Source: Thermoplasmata archaeon (GTDB taxonomy: Archaea; Thermoplasmatota; Thermoplasmata; GCA-020350865). Taken from it: a DNA stretch of 14,921 nt. Under the pieces are notes generated by a model. It was not told where the DNA came from, did no database searches, and was given only the letters and a program-made list of their open reading frames with translations. Each line of letters opens with the position of its first letter. The stretch's first letter is position 1. Location: positions 1,970,583-1,985,503 of the forward strand of contig CP070726.1 in the NCBI GenBank assembly GCA_020350865.1, in the 5' to 3' direction. Below are positions 8,108 to 13,432 of the stretch, piece by piece. Made by a program: the position numbers and the translations under genes.

Positions 8108-8188
8108 ATTGACGACCTCTCGTATGCGCTGGATTTCCACCTTAAGCTCGTTTACTGCCTTAATCAGTTCCTCAGTATCTGCGGTCAT
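8003..8188 (-). CDS. Small acidic coiled-coil protein, 61 residues
   Basis: I do not recognise a family. The N-terminal half (residues 5-35, EELIKAVNELKVEIQRIREVV) has the heptad-like hydrophobic spacing of a short coiled coil, followed by an acidic loop (EGEIEEDPRGD) and the tail GFLKDFEHFSGYN. The composition, rich in E, K, I and V, is what one expects of a real archaeal protein, more so than the antisense frame on the other strand. GGGAG 9 bases before the ATG at 8188 can serve as ribosome-binding site. A TATA-like element at 8262-8270 gives it a promoter of its own, separate from the Csl4 gene upstream. It could mediate oligomerisation; no function is assigned. Confidence 0.55.
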   Translation of the reverse strand: MTADTEELIKAVNELKVEIQRIREVVNLLLNVVIEGEIEEDPRGDAQLGFLKDFEHFSGYN

Positions 8189-8256
8189 GGGTTAACTCCC
8201 TGCGTAATTAATCATTATGCCCAAAGAGGTTATTAGCTTTTTCCTTTTCGGCCCGT

Positions 8257-8295
8257 ATACGGTTTATATCGGTTGAATTTTGATGAAAACCGTAT
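8257..8295 (-). promoter_or_regulatory. TATA-like box beside a 9-bp inverted repeat
   Basis: The complement of 8262-8270 reads GATATAAAC, a plausible TATA box about 75 bases before the ATG at 8188. ATACGGTTT (8257-8265) and AAACCGTAT (8287-8295) form a perfect 9-bp inverted repeat with a 21-base spacer that overlaps this box. It could be an operator, or a hairpin that ends Csl4 transcripts, since it starts 5 bases after the Csl4 stop codon. Confidence 0.35.
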
Positions 8296-8300
8296 CATAT

Positions 8301-8882
8301 TTATTGGGGCCCCTCATCGCCCAGAACATAACTACCGTACTTCGGGATCATTTTTCTCATTTCGGAGCGCCGGCAGTTCTTGCAGAACAGGTTCTTTCCC
8401 TTTTTCTCCAGGGGCATCCTGCATCTCGTGCATAGGGCCAGAAGCACCCCCAGGTCCTGCCTCCCGGTAAAAAGCTGGAGGGATGGTTTGACCTGCTCGA
8501 CCATGGCTCTTATGATATCACCTATCCTGTACTCCTTCCAGACATCCTGGGTGAAGCCTTCCGATATCTTGGAGATGTGTATGGAACCCATGGTTTCGCC
8601 TGTAACCTTCCTCTTTCTGCCCTCCACCCTCACCACATCTGCAATTACCATGCTGTTCTTCACATCGGTGACCCTTGCCAGGACGATGTCTCCGGCTTTG
8701 AGTGTCACAAGGGGGTTTATGGGACTGACGCTGGCGATCCTTTCCTTGATATCGAGGTTGACGGTCCCGAGGTACGATGAGTATATTTTACCCTTTGATT
8801 CGTATGTGCCCTCTCCCGCCAGGAACTCCTCCGTGGTGCCGATCTCCTCACCGGGTATCACCACTTTTTGCTCTTTTTCCAT
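8301..8882 (-). CDS. Exosome complex RNA-binding subunit Csl4
   Basis: Csl4 sits on the cap of the archaeal RNA exosome, where it binds RNA and helps feed it to the Rrp41/Rrp42 ring for 3'-to-5' decay or tailing. The 193-residue protein shows the three expected parts: an N-terminal domain (about 1-58, VIPGEEIGTTEEFLAGEGTY), a central S1 RNA-binding barrel (about 60-145, with GDIVLARVTDV), and a C-terminal zinc ribbon with C151/C154 and C167/C170. The length is normal. The ATG follows the methyltransferase stop by one base (TAGGATG), with GGGGGAG inside the end of that gene, so translation is coupled. Co-transcription with an RNA methyltransferase fits a role in RNA processing. Confidence 0.93.
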   Translation of the reverse strand: MEKEQKVVIPGEEIGTTEEFLAGEGTYESKGKIYSSYLGTVNLDIKERIASVSPINPLVTLKAGDIVLARVTDVKNSMVIADVVRVEGRKRKVTGETMGSIHISKISEGFTQDVWKEYRIGDIIRAMVEQVKPSLQLFTGRQDLGVLLALCTRCRMPLEKKGKNLFCKNCRRSEMRKMIPKYGSYVLGDEGPQ

Positions 8883-8883
8883 C

Positions 8884-9489
8884 CTACTCCCCCATTTTTT
8901 CCATTCTGAACAAAGTCACATCAAAACTCTCTTTCTCCTTGCTGTGAAATTCGAAGGTGTATCCTATCTCGAACTCATATGTCTTTCTGTGGGTTACCTC
9001 TGCCCCGTTCCTTTCCGCTTCCCTTTCCACGAAATCTCGGGTTTGCGTCAGGTGCAGGGAGTAAACCACGGATGAGATCTCCAGGGCCTTCCTGATAAAT
9101 GGTCTGTCAGCATGCTTCTTCTGTGCACCGAAGGGGGGATTCTGGAGCACGCAGTGCCCCTTTTCCTCGAAATCCATCACATTCGAGACCAGGAACCTGG
9201 CCTTTACGTTCAGTTCCTCTGACGCCCTTTTCGCAGCTTCGATTGCCCTCTCATCTATGTCGATGCCAACGGCCTCTTCTGCACCCAACAGGGCGGCGCC
9301 GATGGCGAAGATGCCGGTGCCGCATCCCAAATCGACCACCTTTCTGCCTTGTATGTCACCCATGGAGTGGGCAAAATAGAGCACATCCGCAGCTATTCTT
9401 GTGGGTGTGGTGTACTGCTCGAGCTCGGGTTTGGGTTCGGGATGTAGCGGAATTCGCTCCAATATCATCTCCAGGGCCTTTTTCTTCAA
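8884..9489 (-). CDS. METTL5-like N6-adenine RNA methyltransferase
   Basis: The 201-residue SAM-dependent methyltransferase has the SAM-binding loop DLGCGTG at 53-59, acidic GIDIDE at 75-80, and the catalytic NPPFG at 117-121, the form of N6-adenine methyltransferases. The N-terminal LEQYTTP (23-29) and the overall length fit the archaeal relatives of METTL5, whose human member methylates one adenosine in 18S rRNA; an rRNA target is therefore a reasonable inference. The frame begins with TTG at 9489, preceded by GGAAGGGA; the nearest in-frame ATG (9468) would drop the MKKKALE leader that relatives usually have, so TTG is preferred. It lies 25 bases after the PrsW-like gene and one base before csl4, in one apparent operon. 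Confidence 0.88.
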   Translation of the reverse strand: MKKKALEMILERIPLHPEPKPELEQYTTPTRIAADVLYFAHSMGDIQGRKVVDLGCGTGIFAIGAALLGAEEAVGIDIDERAIEAAKRASEELNVKARFLVSNVMDFEEKGHCVLQNPPFGAQKKHADRPFIRKALEISSVVYSLHLTQTRDFVEREAERNGAEVTHRKTYEFEIGYTFEFHSKEKESFDVTLFRMEKMGE

Positions 9490-9514
9490 ATGAGTTCCCT
9501 TCCTTTAGTTAAAT

Positions 9515-11110
9515 TCAGTGTGTATTCACCAGGGCACCGCATATTGGGCATCGAAAGGCGGTGGGTAGTCTGTCTCTTGGAACCTCGATTGCCTGCTGAC
9601 AGCTGGGGCATCTGAAATCTCCCTTTGGATTCCCGATATTGCCCGTCCCTTGGGAAGTTGAAATACCTCCTTGGACCTTTTCCTCTCCGCCGCCCTTGAA
9701 CACCTGAAAAGAATGCTCGGAAGCAGCCAGGATATGTCTCTTCATCTCCTTGTCCCTGGCAACAGATACCAGGGCCCTGAGTATCATCACCTCTGCAAAA
9801 GCGATGAGGATGATGACGATCAGTCCAAGTATGCTCTCCCCTGTCAAATAGGCCACACCGTTCCATAGGGCATGGAGACTCACAGCAGCAATATATGCAA
9901 ACACCACATTCAGCAGGGCCCCCGGGCGCTTTCCGTCCATGATATACGCCGCATAGGCATATCCGATCATGCCTGCCCCCAACCCGTGGCCAATTGTGCT
10001 ACCCAATCCCCGAAGGAGCGAGCCGAAGGTCCACAGTGCAGGGTCGGTGAAGATGAATTCCAGCTCATAGAGGAAGTTTTCAACCATGGCAAATCCCATG
10101 CCCAGGGTCACACCGTAAATCACCCCGTCCATCTCCGCATTCATCTCCGATTTCACAAGTGGGAGGCCCGATGCCTTGCAGAACTCCTCCACCAATGGAG
10201 CACCTATCACCGTGGCCACGAACATGCCCGAAAAGAAGATCACGAACGGGAGGGAGAGGATCAGAGCAGGAATCGTGCATAGGAAACCAAATGTCAGGGC
10301 TATGAGCACCGCTCTTTTCGGCTCTGGCTCGTGGACGTCCTTCCTGTAAACGTACGAGATCCACATCAGGGAGGGAAAGCTGAACGCTATGACAAAGGCG
10401 ATGGGAAAGAACAGTATCGCGGGCCATCCGATGAACAGGCTCAGTGCTCCAAGGAAAATGGATGCGATGAAGATGGCAAGAAGCGTAGATATGGGGGGCA
10501 GGTTCAGCCTGGTCTCGGTAAAGGGTGCACCGAGGCCTCGAGGGTCGGGATATGGCCGGGGATACTGGGGTTGTGGATAGGAAGGAGGGGGAGGATAATA
10601 TGCCGGTTGATAGGCCTGGGGAGGATATGCCTGAGGCTGCGGGGCATATGAAGGCGGAGGGTACGATGGAGGAGGAGAAGGCCGCGGTTGGGATGGAGGT
10701 TGAGGCTGAGGTCGTTGGGCCCGGGGGTACGCTTGAGGTGCCGTTCTGGGAGGATAATATGCGGGATGAGGGGGAGCATAATATCCGTGTGGTGGAGGGG
10801 GCTGGTAATGTGGGTAGGGATAGTAGGAAGGATGCGGGGGGTAAGCAGGGTAGGAAGGGTAGGCGGGATACTGTGGGTACTGAGGATGGGGAGGGTACGG
10901 GCTCCTTGGTATTTCCCTGGGTTTTCTCAGGGCACTCCAGATAATGGTAAGGCCGATTAAGACCATGACCGCCCCGATGGAACCGCTGAGCACCCGAAAC
11001 TCCAGATCGCCGGAGGACACGCCCGCACCAATGAAAATCGCCCCGATCAAGGTGATGATGCTTGCGAAGAAGAGGCCGTAGATCTTGAGCATATCCCACA
11101 GCTGCGACAT
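9515..11110 (-). CDS. PrsW-like membrane protease with Pro/Tyr-rich linker and zinc ribbon
   Basis: The 531-residue polytopic membrane protein has three parts. Residues 8-62 hold two membrane helices. Residues about 68-192 are a low-complexity linker made almost only of P, Y, S, Q, A and H, with PYPP/YPAYP-like repeats. From 205 to 450 follows a helical PrsW-family (M82) core with EEFCK at 308-312, VENFLYE at 343-349, H375 in IGHG and H413 in HALWN, the conserved glutamates and histidines of these putative intramembrane metalloproteases. A C-terminal zinc ribbon has CPSC (501-504) and CPIC (521-524). Bacterial PrsW cleaves an anti-sigma factor; archaea lack that system, so the substrate here is unknown. 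It is first of an apparent operon with the METTL5-like and Csl4 genes. The linker and zinc ribbon are additions not found in plain PrsW. Confidence 0.85.
   Translation of the reverse strand: MSQLWDMLKIYGLFFASIITLIGAIFIGAGVSSGDLEFRVLSGSIGAVMVLIGLTIIWSALRKPREIPRSPYPPHPQYPQYPAYPSYPAYPPHPSYYPYPHYQPPPPHGYYAPPHPAYYPPRTAPQAYPRAQRPQPQPPSQPRPSPPPSYPPPSYAPQPQAYPPQAYQPAYYPPPPSYPQPQYPRPYPDPRGLGAPFTETRLNLPPISTLLAIFIASIFLGALSLFIGWPAILFFPIAFVIAFSFPSLMWISYVYRKDVHEPEPKRAVLIALTFGFLCTIPALILSLPFVIFFSGMFVATVIGAPLVEEFCKASGLPLVKSEMNAEMDGVIYGVTLGMGFAMVENFLYELEFIFTDPALWTFGSLLRGLGSTIGHGLGAGMIGYAYAAYIMDGKRPGALLNVVFAYIAAVSLHALWNGVAYLTGESILGLIVIILIAFAEVMILRALVSVARDKEMKRHILAASEHSFQVFKGGGEEKVQGGISTSQGTGNIGNPKGDFRCPSCQQAIEVPRDRLPTAFRCPICGALVNTH
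10540..10915 (-). repeat. Low-complexity Pro/Tyr-coding tract
   Basis: This stretch encodes the linker of the PrsW-like protein. The plus strand is almost all G, A and T with few C, from repeated CCN and TAY codons on the coding strand. Short imperfect units (P-Y-P-P, Y-P-A-Y-P, P-P-S-Y) recur without a fixed period, so length changes by slippage would be expected between strains. Confidence 0.7.
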
Positions 11111-11372
11111 GGGGCGCAGTTATCAGGGTTTCTACTATAAATTATTTGGGTTTTTTGGTTCTGTTTCAGGAAAGTATGGTGAGATGGTTGTTGCGTGAGG
11201 AATGGTATATTTAAAATTCTTCATATTTTCTTTGTTGGGTTATGGTTGGTATTTTCGTGTCAGACAAACTCCTTTTAAATTTTTATGACCCAGCGAATAA
11301 TTATATGTCTGATAAAAAAACATTATTGTTTAAACAAATCGTATGACATTAAGTGGTTTTTTTAATTGCATG
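11111..11372. other. A+T-rich intergenic region
   Basis: This gap of 262 bases marks the change from moderate G+C to A+T-rich sequence. It holds the PrsW-operon promoter at its left end, a run of seven A at 11314-11320 (T on the minus strand) that could end transcription of the unknown operon, and a weak inverted repeat TCAGACA (11260-11266) / TGTCTGA (11306-11312). A 34-codon frame from ATG 11242 on the plus strand has no convincing ribosome-binding site, and I do not call it. Confidence 0.4.
11136..11143 (-). promoter_or_regulatory. TATA box of the PrsW-METTL5-Csl4 operon
   Basis: The complement reads AATTTATA, only 26-33 bases before the ATG at 11110. Standard archaeal spacing puts the transcription start within a few bases of the start codon, so the message would be nearly leaderless. 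No good Shine-Dalgarno is present, which fits. Confidence 0.55.
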
Positions 11373-12446
11373 TTATCTACAATAGTCTTTATCAACGACT
11401 TTTTCGGCAAAAGTTCTTTCAGATTCATTAAGTAATTTGAGGCTTTGACCAAATAAACCCAAAGATTCCATCCATGTTTTGGTTGCTTTTTTCATTCTCG
11501 CTACGCATATATTATTCTTGATATTTTCAATAGATTTTCGATATTCAGGAAGATTATGAACTTTATGTGATTTATCTTGAAATATCGAATTGTATGCAAG
11601 TGCAATTTTATTTAATTCTTTTACCCTCTGCTGAACATAACCTTGAACAGCTTCAACGCAACCCCGTCGGATATGTTCTTTTGCTAGAAGAAATTCATCT
11701 CTAACCGATTTCTCACTTTGTTCTGTACAACCTTTAATAATATGTCCAAGTGCATCTCGTAACTCTGTAGCTGTGCATAACGGTGTGTCACCATTATGTA
11801 TATTTGCGATATAATTATTTGGGACAATTGAGGGAAAATATACCGATATAAATATATCAGCAAATTCTTCTGCGTTTTTCTTTAATACATCGATAGAACA
11901 ATTAGAAATGGGATATTCCTTTTCTTTATCTTCATTTCCAAATAACCAATATTTACATTGTTTTTTTCCTTTTCTACAATTGGAAAGATTGTTAATAATC
12001 GAGTCTGACATATCCATCAATTTATATGGGGCTTCAAAAGATTTAAGTGTTGCGAGTTCCAATTCATCTTTTATAAAATCAAAAGATTTTTTTAGATTTT
12101 CCCGAATTATTCCCATGTCTGCATCAGGTGTAATATCTGTCGGATAATTGTGATGTTCTATTTGATCAGCAAACAATAAGGCTGTTCTATGTTCACTAAT
12201 AAGCATGGAAGAATTAATATGTATTTTTGCCATATTAATTGTAAGATTTATATCCCAATCACCCATTATGGAGAAATTTATATCATCTAAAATGTAGGGA
12301 TAGAAAACAAACATCTTTGAATAATTCTTCTGGATCAATTCTTCATTTATCAAATGAATTTCATTTGCTTCTCTTAATAACGAGGAGATTTCCGTTCCTA
12401 ATTTGTACATTAATTCTGAGATTGCCTCGTCTCCTTCTAAAACCAT
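11373..12446 (-). CDS. Unknown 357-residue protein with HEPN-like R-D-x3-H motif
   Basis: I do not recognise the full-length family. The protein is soluble, mostly helical and low in G+C at DNA level. Residues 228-240 (ELRDALGHIIKGC) contain R230-D-A-L-G-H235, which matches the R-[N/D/H]-x3-H signature of HEPN RNases, and the following helices (AKEHIRRGCVEAVQGYVQQRV, about 255-275) resemble the second half of such a bundle. HEPN proteins are often RNA-cutting toxins or phage-defence effectors; that role here is inference from one motif. Eight cysteines include C157-x6-C164. The ATG at 12446 has GGGTGAT 4 bases upstream and lies at the edge of a 10-bp hairpin. It is last of three co-directed genes, 33 bases after an 82-residue ORF. 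Alternatively it could be a structural or host-factor protein of an integrated element. Confidence 0.6.
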   Translation of the reverse strand: MVLEGDEAISELMYKLGTEISSLLREANEIHLINEELIQKNYSKMFVFYPYILDDINFSIMGDWDINLTINMAKIHINSSMLISEHRTALLFADQIEHHNYPTDITPDADMGIIRENLKKSFDFIKDELELATLKSFEAPYKLMDMSDSIINNLSNCRKGKKQCKYWLFGNEDKEKEYPISNCSIDVLKKNAEEFADIFISVYFPSIVPNNYIANIHNGDTPLCTATELRDALGHIIKGCTEQSEKSVRDEFLLAKEHIRRGCVEAVQGYVQQRVKELNKIALAYNSIFQDKSHKVHNLPEYRKSIENIKNNICVARMKKATKTWMESLGLFGQSLKLLNESERTFAEKVVDKDYCR

Positions 12447-12474
12447 AAAATCACCCGACTGTCCGGTTTTAGAA
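12435..12474 (-). promoter_or_regulatory. Hairpin enclosing a start codon and its ribosome-binding site
   Basis: TTCTAAAACC (12435-12444) and GGTTTTAGAA (12465-12474) form a perfect 10-bp inverted repeat with a 20-base loop. In the message the loop carries GGGTGAT and the AU of the start codon at 12446, while the G is the first base of the stem. Such an arrangement can tune initiation or serve as a site for a protein that controls its own synthesis. The function is inferred. Confidence 0.5.
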
Positions 12475-12479
12475 TGGTT

Positions 12480-12728
12480 TTATTTACCTCTCACTAAATC
12501 GGCCATCATTCTTTCTACTTCCTCCTCTTCAAGTTCTTCTTCTGGAGGATTGTAACCCTTCCTATACCCAATATGAAATATGTTTCTTACAGCTAAATGG
12601 TTATATCCTAATTCTCTTTGAACTTTCGTTCGATCTATGCTTTCGGCAGCTTCCTTCGACACTCCTTTTGATTCTGTAAGAAGTTCTATATATATTTTCC
12701 TCATATCATTTACTTCATCTTCACTCAT
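12480..12728 (-). CDS. Unknown 82-residue acidic protein
   Basis: I do not recognise a family. The protein is soluble and probably helical: an N-terminal segment (MSEDEVNDMRKIYIELLTE), a basic middle part (RTKVQRELGYNHLAVRNI, about 33-50) that might be a small helix-turn-helix-like unit, GYRKGYNPP, and a strongly acidic C-terminus (EEELEEEEVERMMADL, 63-78). The ribosome-binding site AGGAGG overlaps the final codons of the 51-residue ORF upstream, four to five bases after which the stop and the ATG at 12728 follow, so the two are translationally coupled. The 357-residue HEPN-like gene follows after 33 bases. A role as partner or antitoxin of that protein is possible from position alone. Confidence 0.6.
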   Translation of the reverse strand: MSEDEVNDMRKIYIELLTESKGVSKEAAESIDRTKVQRELGYNHLAVRNIFHIGYRKGYNPPEEELEEEEVERMMADLVRGK

Positions 12729-12732
12729 ACCC

Positions 12733-12888
12733 TTACCTCCTCTTATAAATCATTTTATAAAACAGATAATTATTAGTCGGAAAAGTCGTATTATTTGATA
12801 ATTCAACTACTTCGCCCCCCCCATTTACATCTAATGGGAATTGTATATATTTACTTTCATCTTTATATACTTTCGTGTTATCTGCCAT
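12733..12888 (-). CDS. Unknown 51-residue protein, first gene of the A+T-rich operon
   Basis: I do not recognise it. The frame runs from ATG at 12888 to TAA at 12733. GGTGA lies 4 bases before the start and a TATA box about 43-50 bases upstream, and its last codons form the ribosome-binding site of the next gene, all of which support translation. The product starts MADNTKVYKDESKYIQFPLD, contains a Gly3 (VNGGGEVV), is polar in the middle (ELSNNTTFPTNN), and ends in a basic, aromatic tail (YLFYKMIYKRR). Eight consecutive G on the coding strand (12815-12822) encode the glycines; a one-base slip either way would end the frame within a few codons. Confidence 0.5.
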   Translation of the reverse strand: MADNTKVYKDESKYIQFPLDVNGGGEVVELSNNTTFPTNNYLFYKMIYKRR

Positions 12889-12930
12889 GATTTCACCGTT
12901 TTCATCCTATTTTTATGATGAAGTGCTTCT

Positions 12931-12995
12931 ATTTATATGCAAAACACCTCATTATCTATTCCGATATTTTAATGCCATCCCATTAGCGGTGTTTT
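12931..12995 (-). promoter_or_regulatory. Promoter of the 51/82/357-residue operon
   Basis: The complement of 12931-12938 reads ATATAAAT, 43-50 bases before the ATG at 12888, giving a leader of about 20 bases with GGTGA in it. Just upstream lies an 8-bp inverted repeat, AAAACACC (12941-12948) / GGTGTTTT (12988-12995), with a 39-base spacer. Its near half abuts the TATA box at the position of the TFB recognition element. It could also be part of the terminator of the RHH gene. Confidence 0.45.
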
Positions 12996-13011
12996 ATTAA
13001 TTTTTATATTT

Positions 13012-13239
13012 CTATTCTAATCCCAGTTCTTTGGATATTCCATCTATAATTTTCTGTTGTTCTCGATCTTTCAGATATTTTTCAAATTCTTCATTAACTC
13101 GATCCCTCAATCCCTCTCTAAGAAATTCTGAAATAGTTTTTATTCCTAATTCATCCAATATTTTCATTTTTTTATGAGTTTGTTCCCATATTCGTACATT
13201 TACTATTTGGGTATATTTTTCTGTTATCTCACCACTCAT
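13012..13239 (-). CDS. Ribbon-helix-helix DNA-binding protein
   Basis: The 75-residue protein has the order of a ribbon-helix-helix (CopG/MetJ-like) regulator: a beta strand with alternating residues (TQIVNVRIW, 10-18), helix 1 (EQTHKKMKILDEL, 19-31), the turn GIKT, helix 2 (ISEFLREGLRDRVNEEF, 36-52), and a charged helical tail. Such proteins dimerise and insert the strand pair into the major groove; many are antitoxins or plasmid/virus regulators. No toxin gene adjoins it closely: the next gene downstream starts after 124 bases with its own TATA box. The sequence AAGGTAATTAA precedes the ATG. A near-perfect palindrome over its predicted transcription start strongly suggests that it represses itself. 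Confidence 0.75.
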   Translation of the reverse strand: MSGEITEKYTQIVNVRIWEQTHKKMKILDELGIKTISEFLREGLRDRVNEEFEKYLKDREQQKIIDGISKELGLE

Positions 13240-13254
13240 TTAATTACCTTAATC

Positions 13255-13273
13255 TGTACTAATTGTTAGTACA
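13255..13273. promoter_or_regulatory. Palindromic operator of the RHH gene
   Basis: TGTACTAA and TTAGTACA are perfect 8-bp inverted arms around a 3-base centre (TTG). The site lies 16 bases before the RHH ATG and about 18-40 bases downstream of the TATA box, so it covers the predicted transcription start. This is the usual layout for autorepression by a small dimeric regulator. Confidence 0.6.
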
Positions 13274-13290
13274 CTCTATTGGTTTTAACA

Positions 13291-13298
13291 TATATAAA
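13291..13298 (-). promoter_or_regulatory. TATA box of the RHH gene
   Basis: The complement reads TTTATATA in a longer run of alternating A and T. The predicted start near 13269 falls inside the palindromic operator. The end of the insertion sequence lies only 16 bases further upstream. Confidence 0.55.
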
Positions 13299-13314
13299 TA
13301 TATTCTCGATTTTT

Positions 13315-13334
13315 TAGTACTTCCGCAAGTATTT
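13315..13334 (+). repeat. IS left terminal inverted repeat
   Basis: These 20 bases match the complement of 14467-14486 at 18 positions; the differences are at positions 7 and 17 of the repeat. Confidence 0.85.
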
Positions 13335-13432
13335 CCTTGTCTCTCCATAATTTAACTGGAATTGATAGTTTCCTTTACTCATATAGATAAACTTCGCTAA
13401 TCGTATAAATTAGGACAAGTTATTCAACCATT

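Noticed and set aside
10525..10944. Gly/Glu/Arg-rich plus-strand frames that look like a collagen-like or RGG protein
   Set aside because: They are the reverse strand of the proline-rich linker and owe their composition to it.
10080..11099. A 339-codon frame on the minus strand overlapping the PrsW-like gene
   Set aside because: It is a shifted frame of the same gene, kept open by the low-complexity Pro/Tyr codons; the real frame has membrane helices, PrsW motifs and a zinc ribbon.
11260..11312. Inverted repeat TCAGACA / TGTCTGA as an attachment or regulatory site
   Set aside because: The arms are only 7 bases with a 39-base spacer in A+T-rich DNA, and no gene signal matches it.
11242..11346. 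A 34-codon plus-strand frame in the A+T-rich gap
   Set aside because: It has no convincing ribosome-binding site, and short frames arise easily by chance in such sequence.
13012..13239. RHH protein and the operon at 11373-12888 as one toxin-antitoxin operon
   Set aside because: The next gene starts 123 bases further on with its own TATA box, and the RHH operator palindrome is not repeated before it; a functional link cannot be excluded but is not shown.
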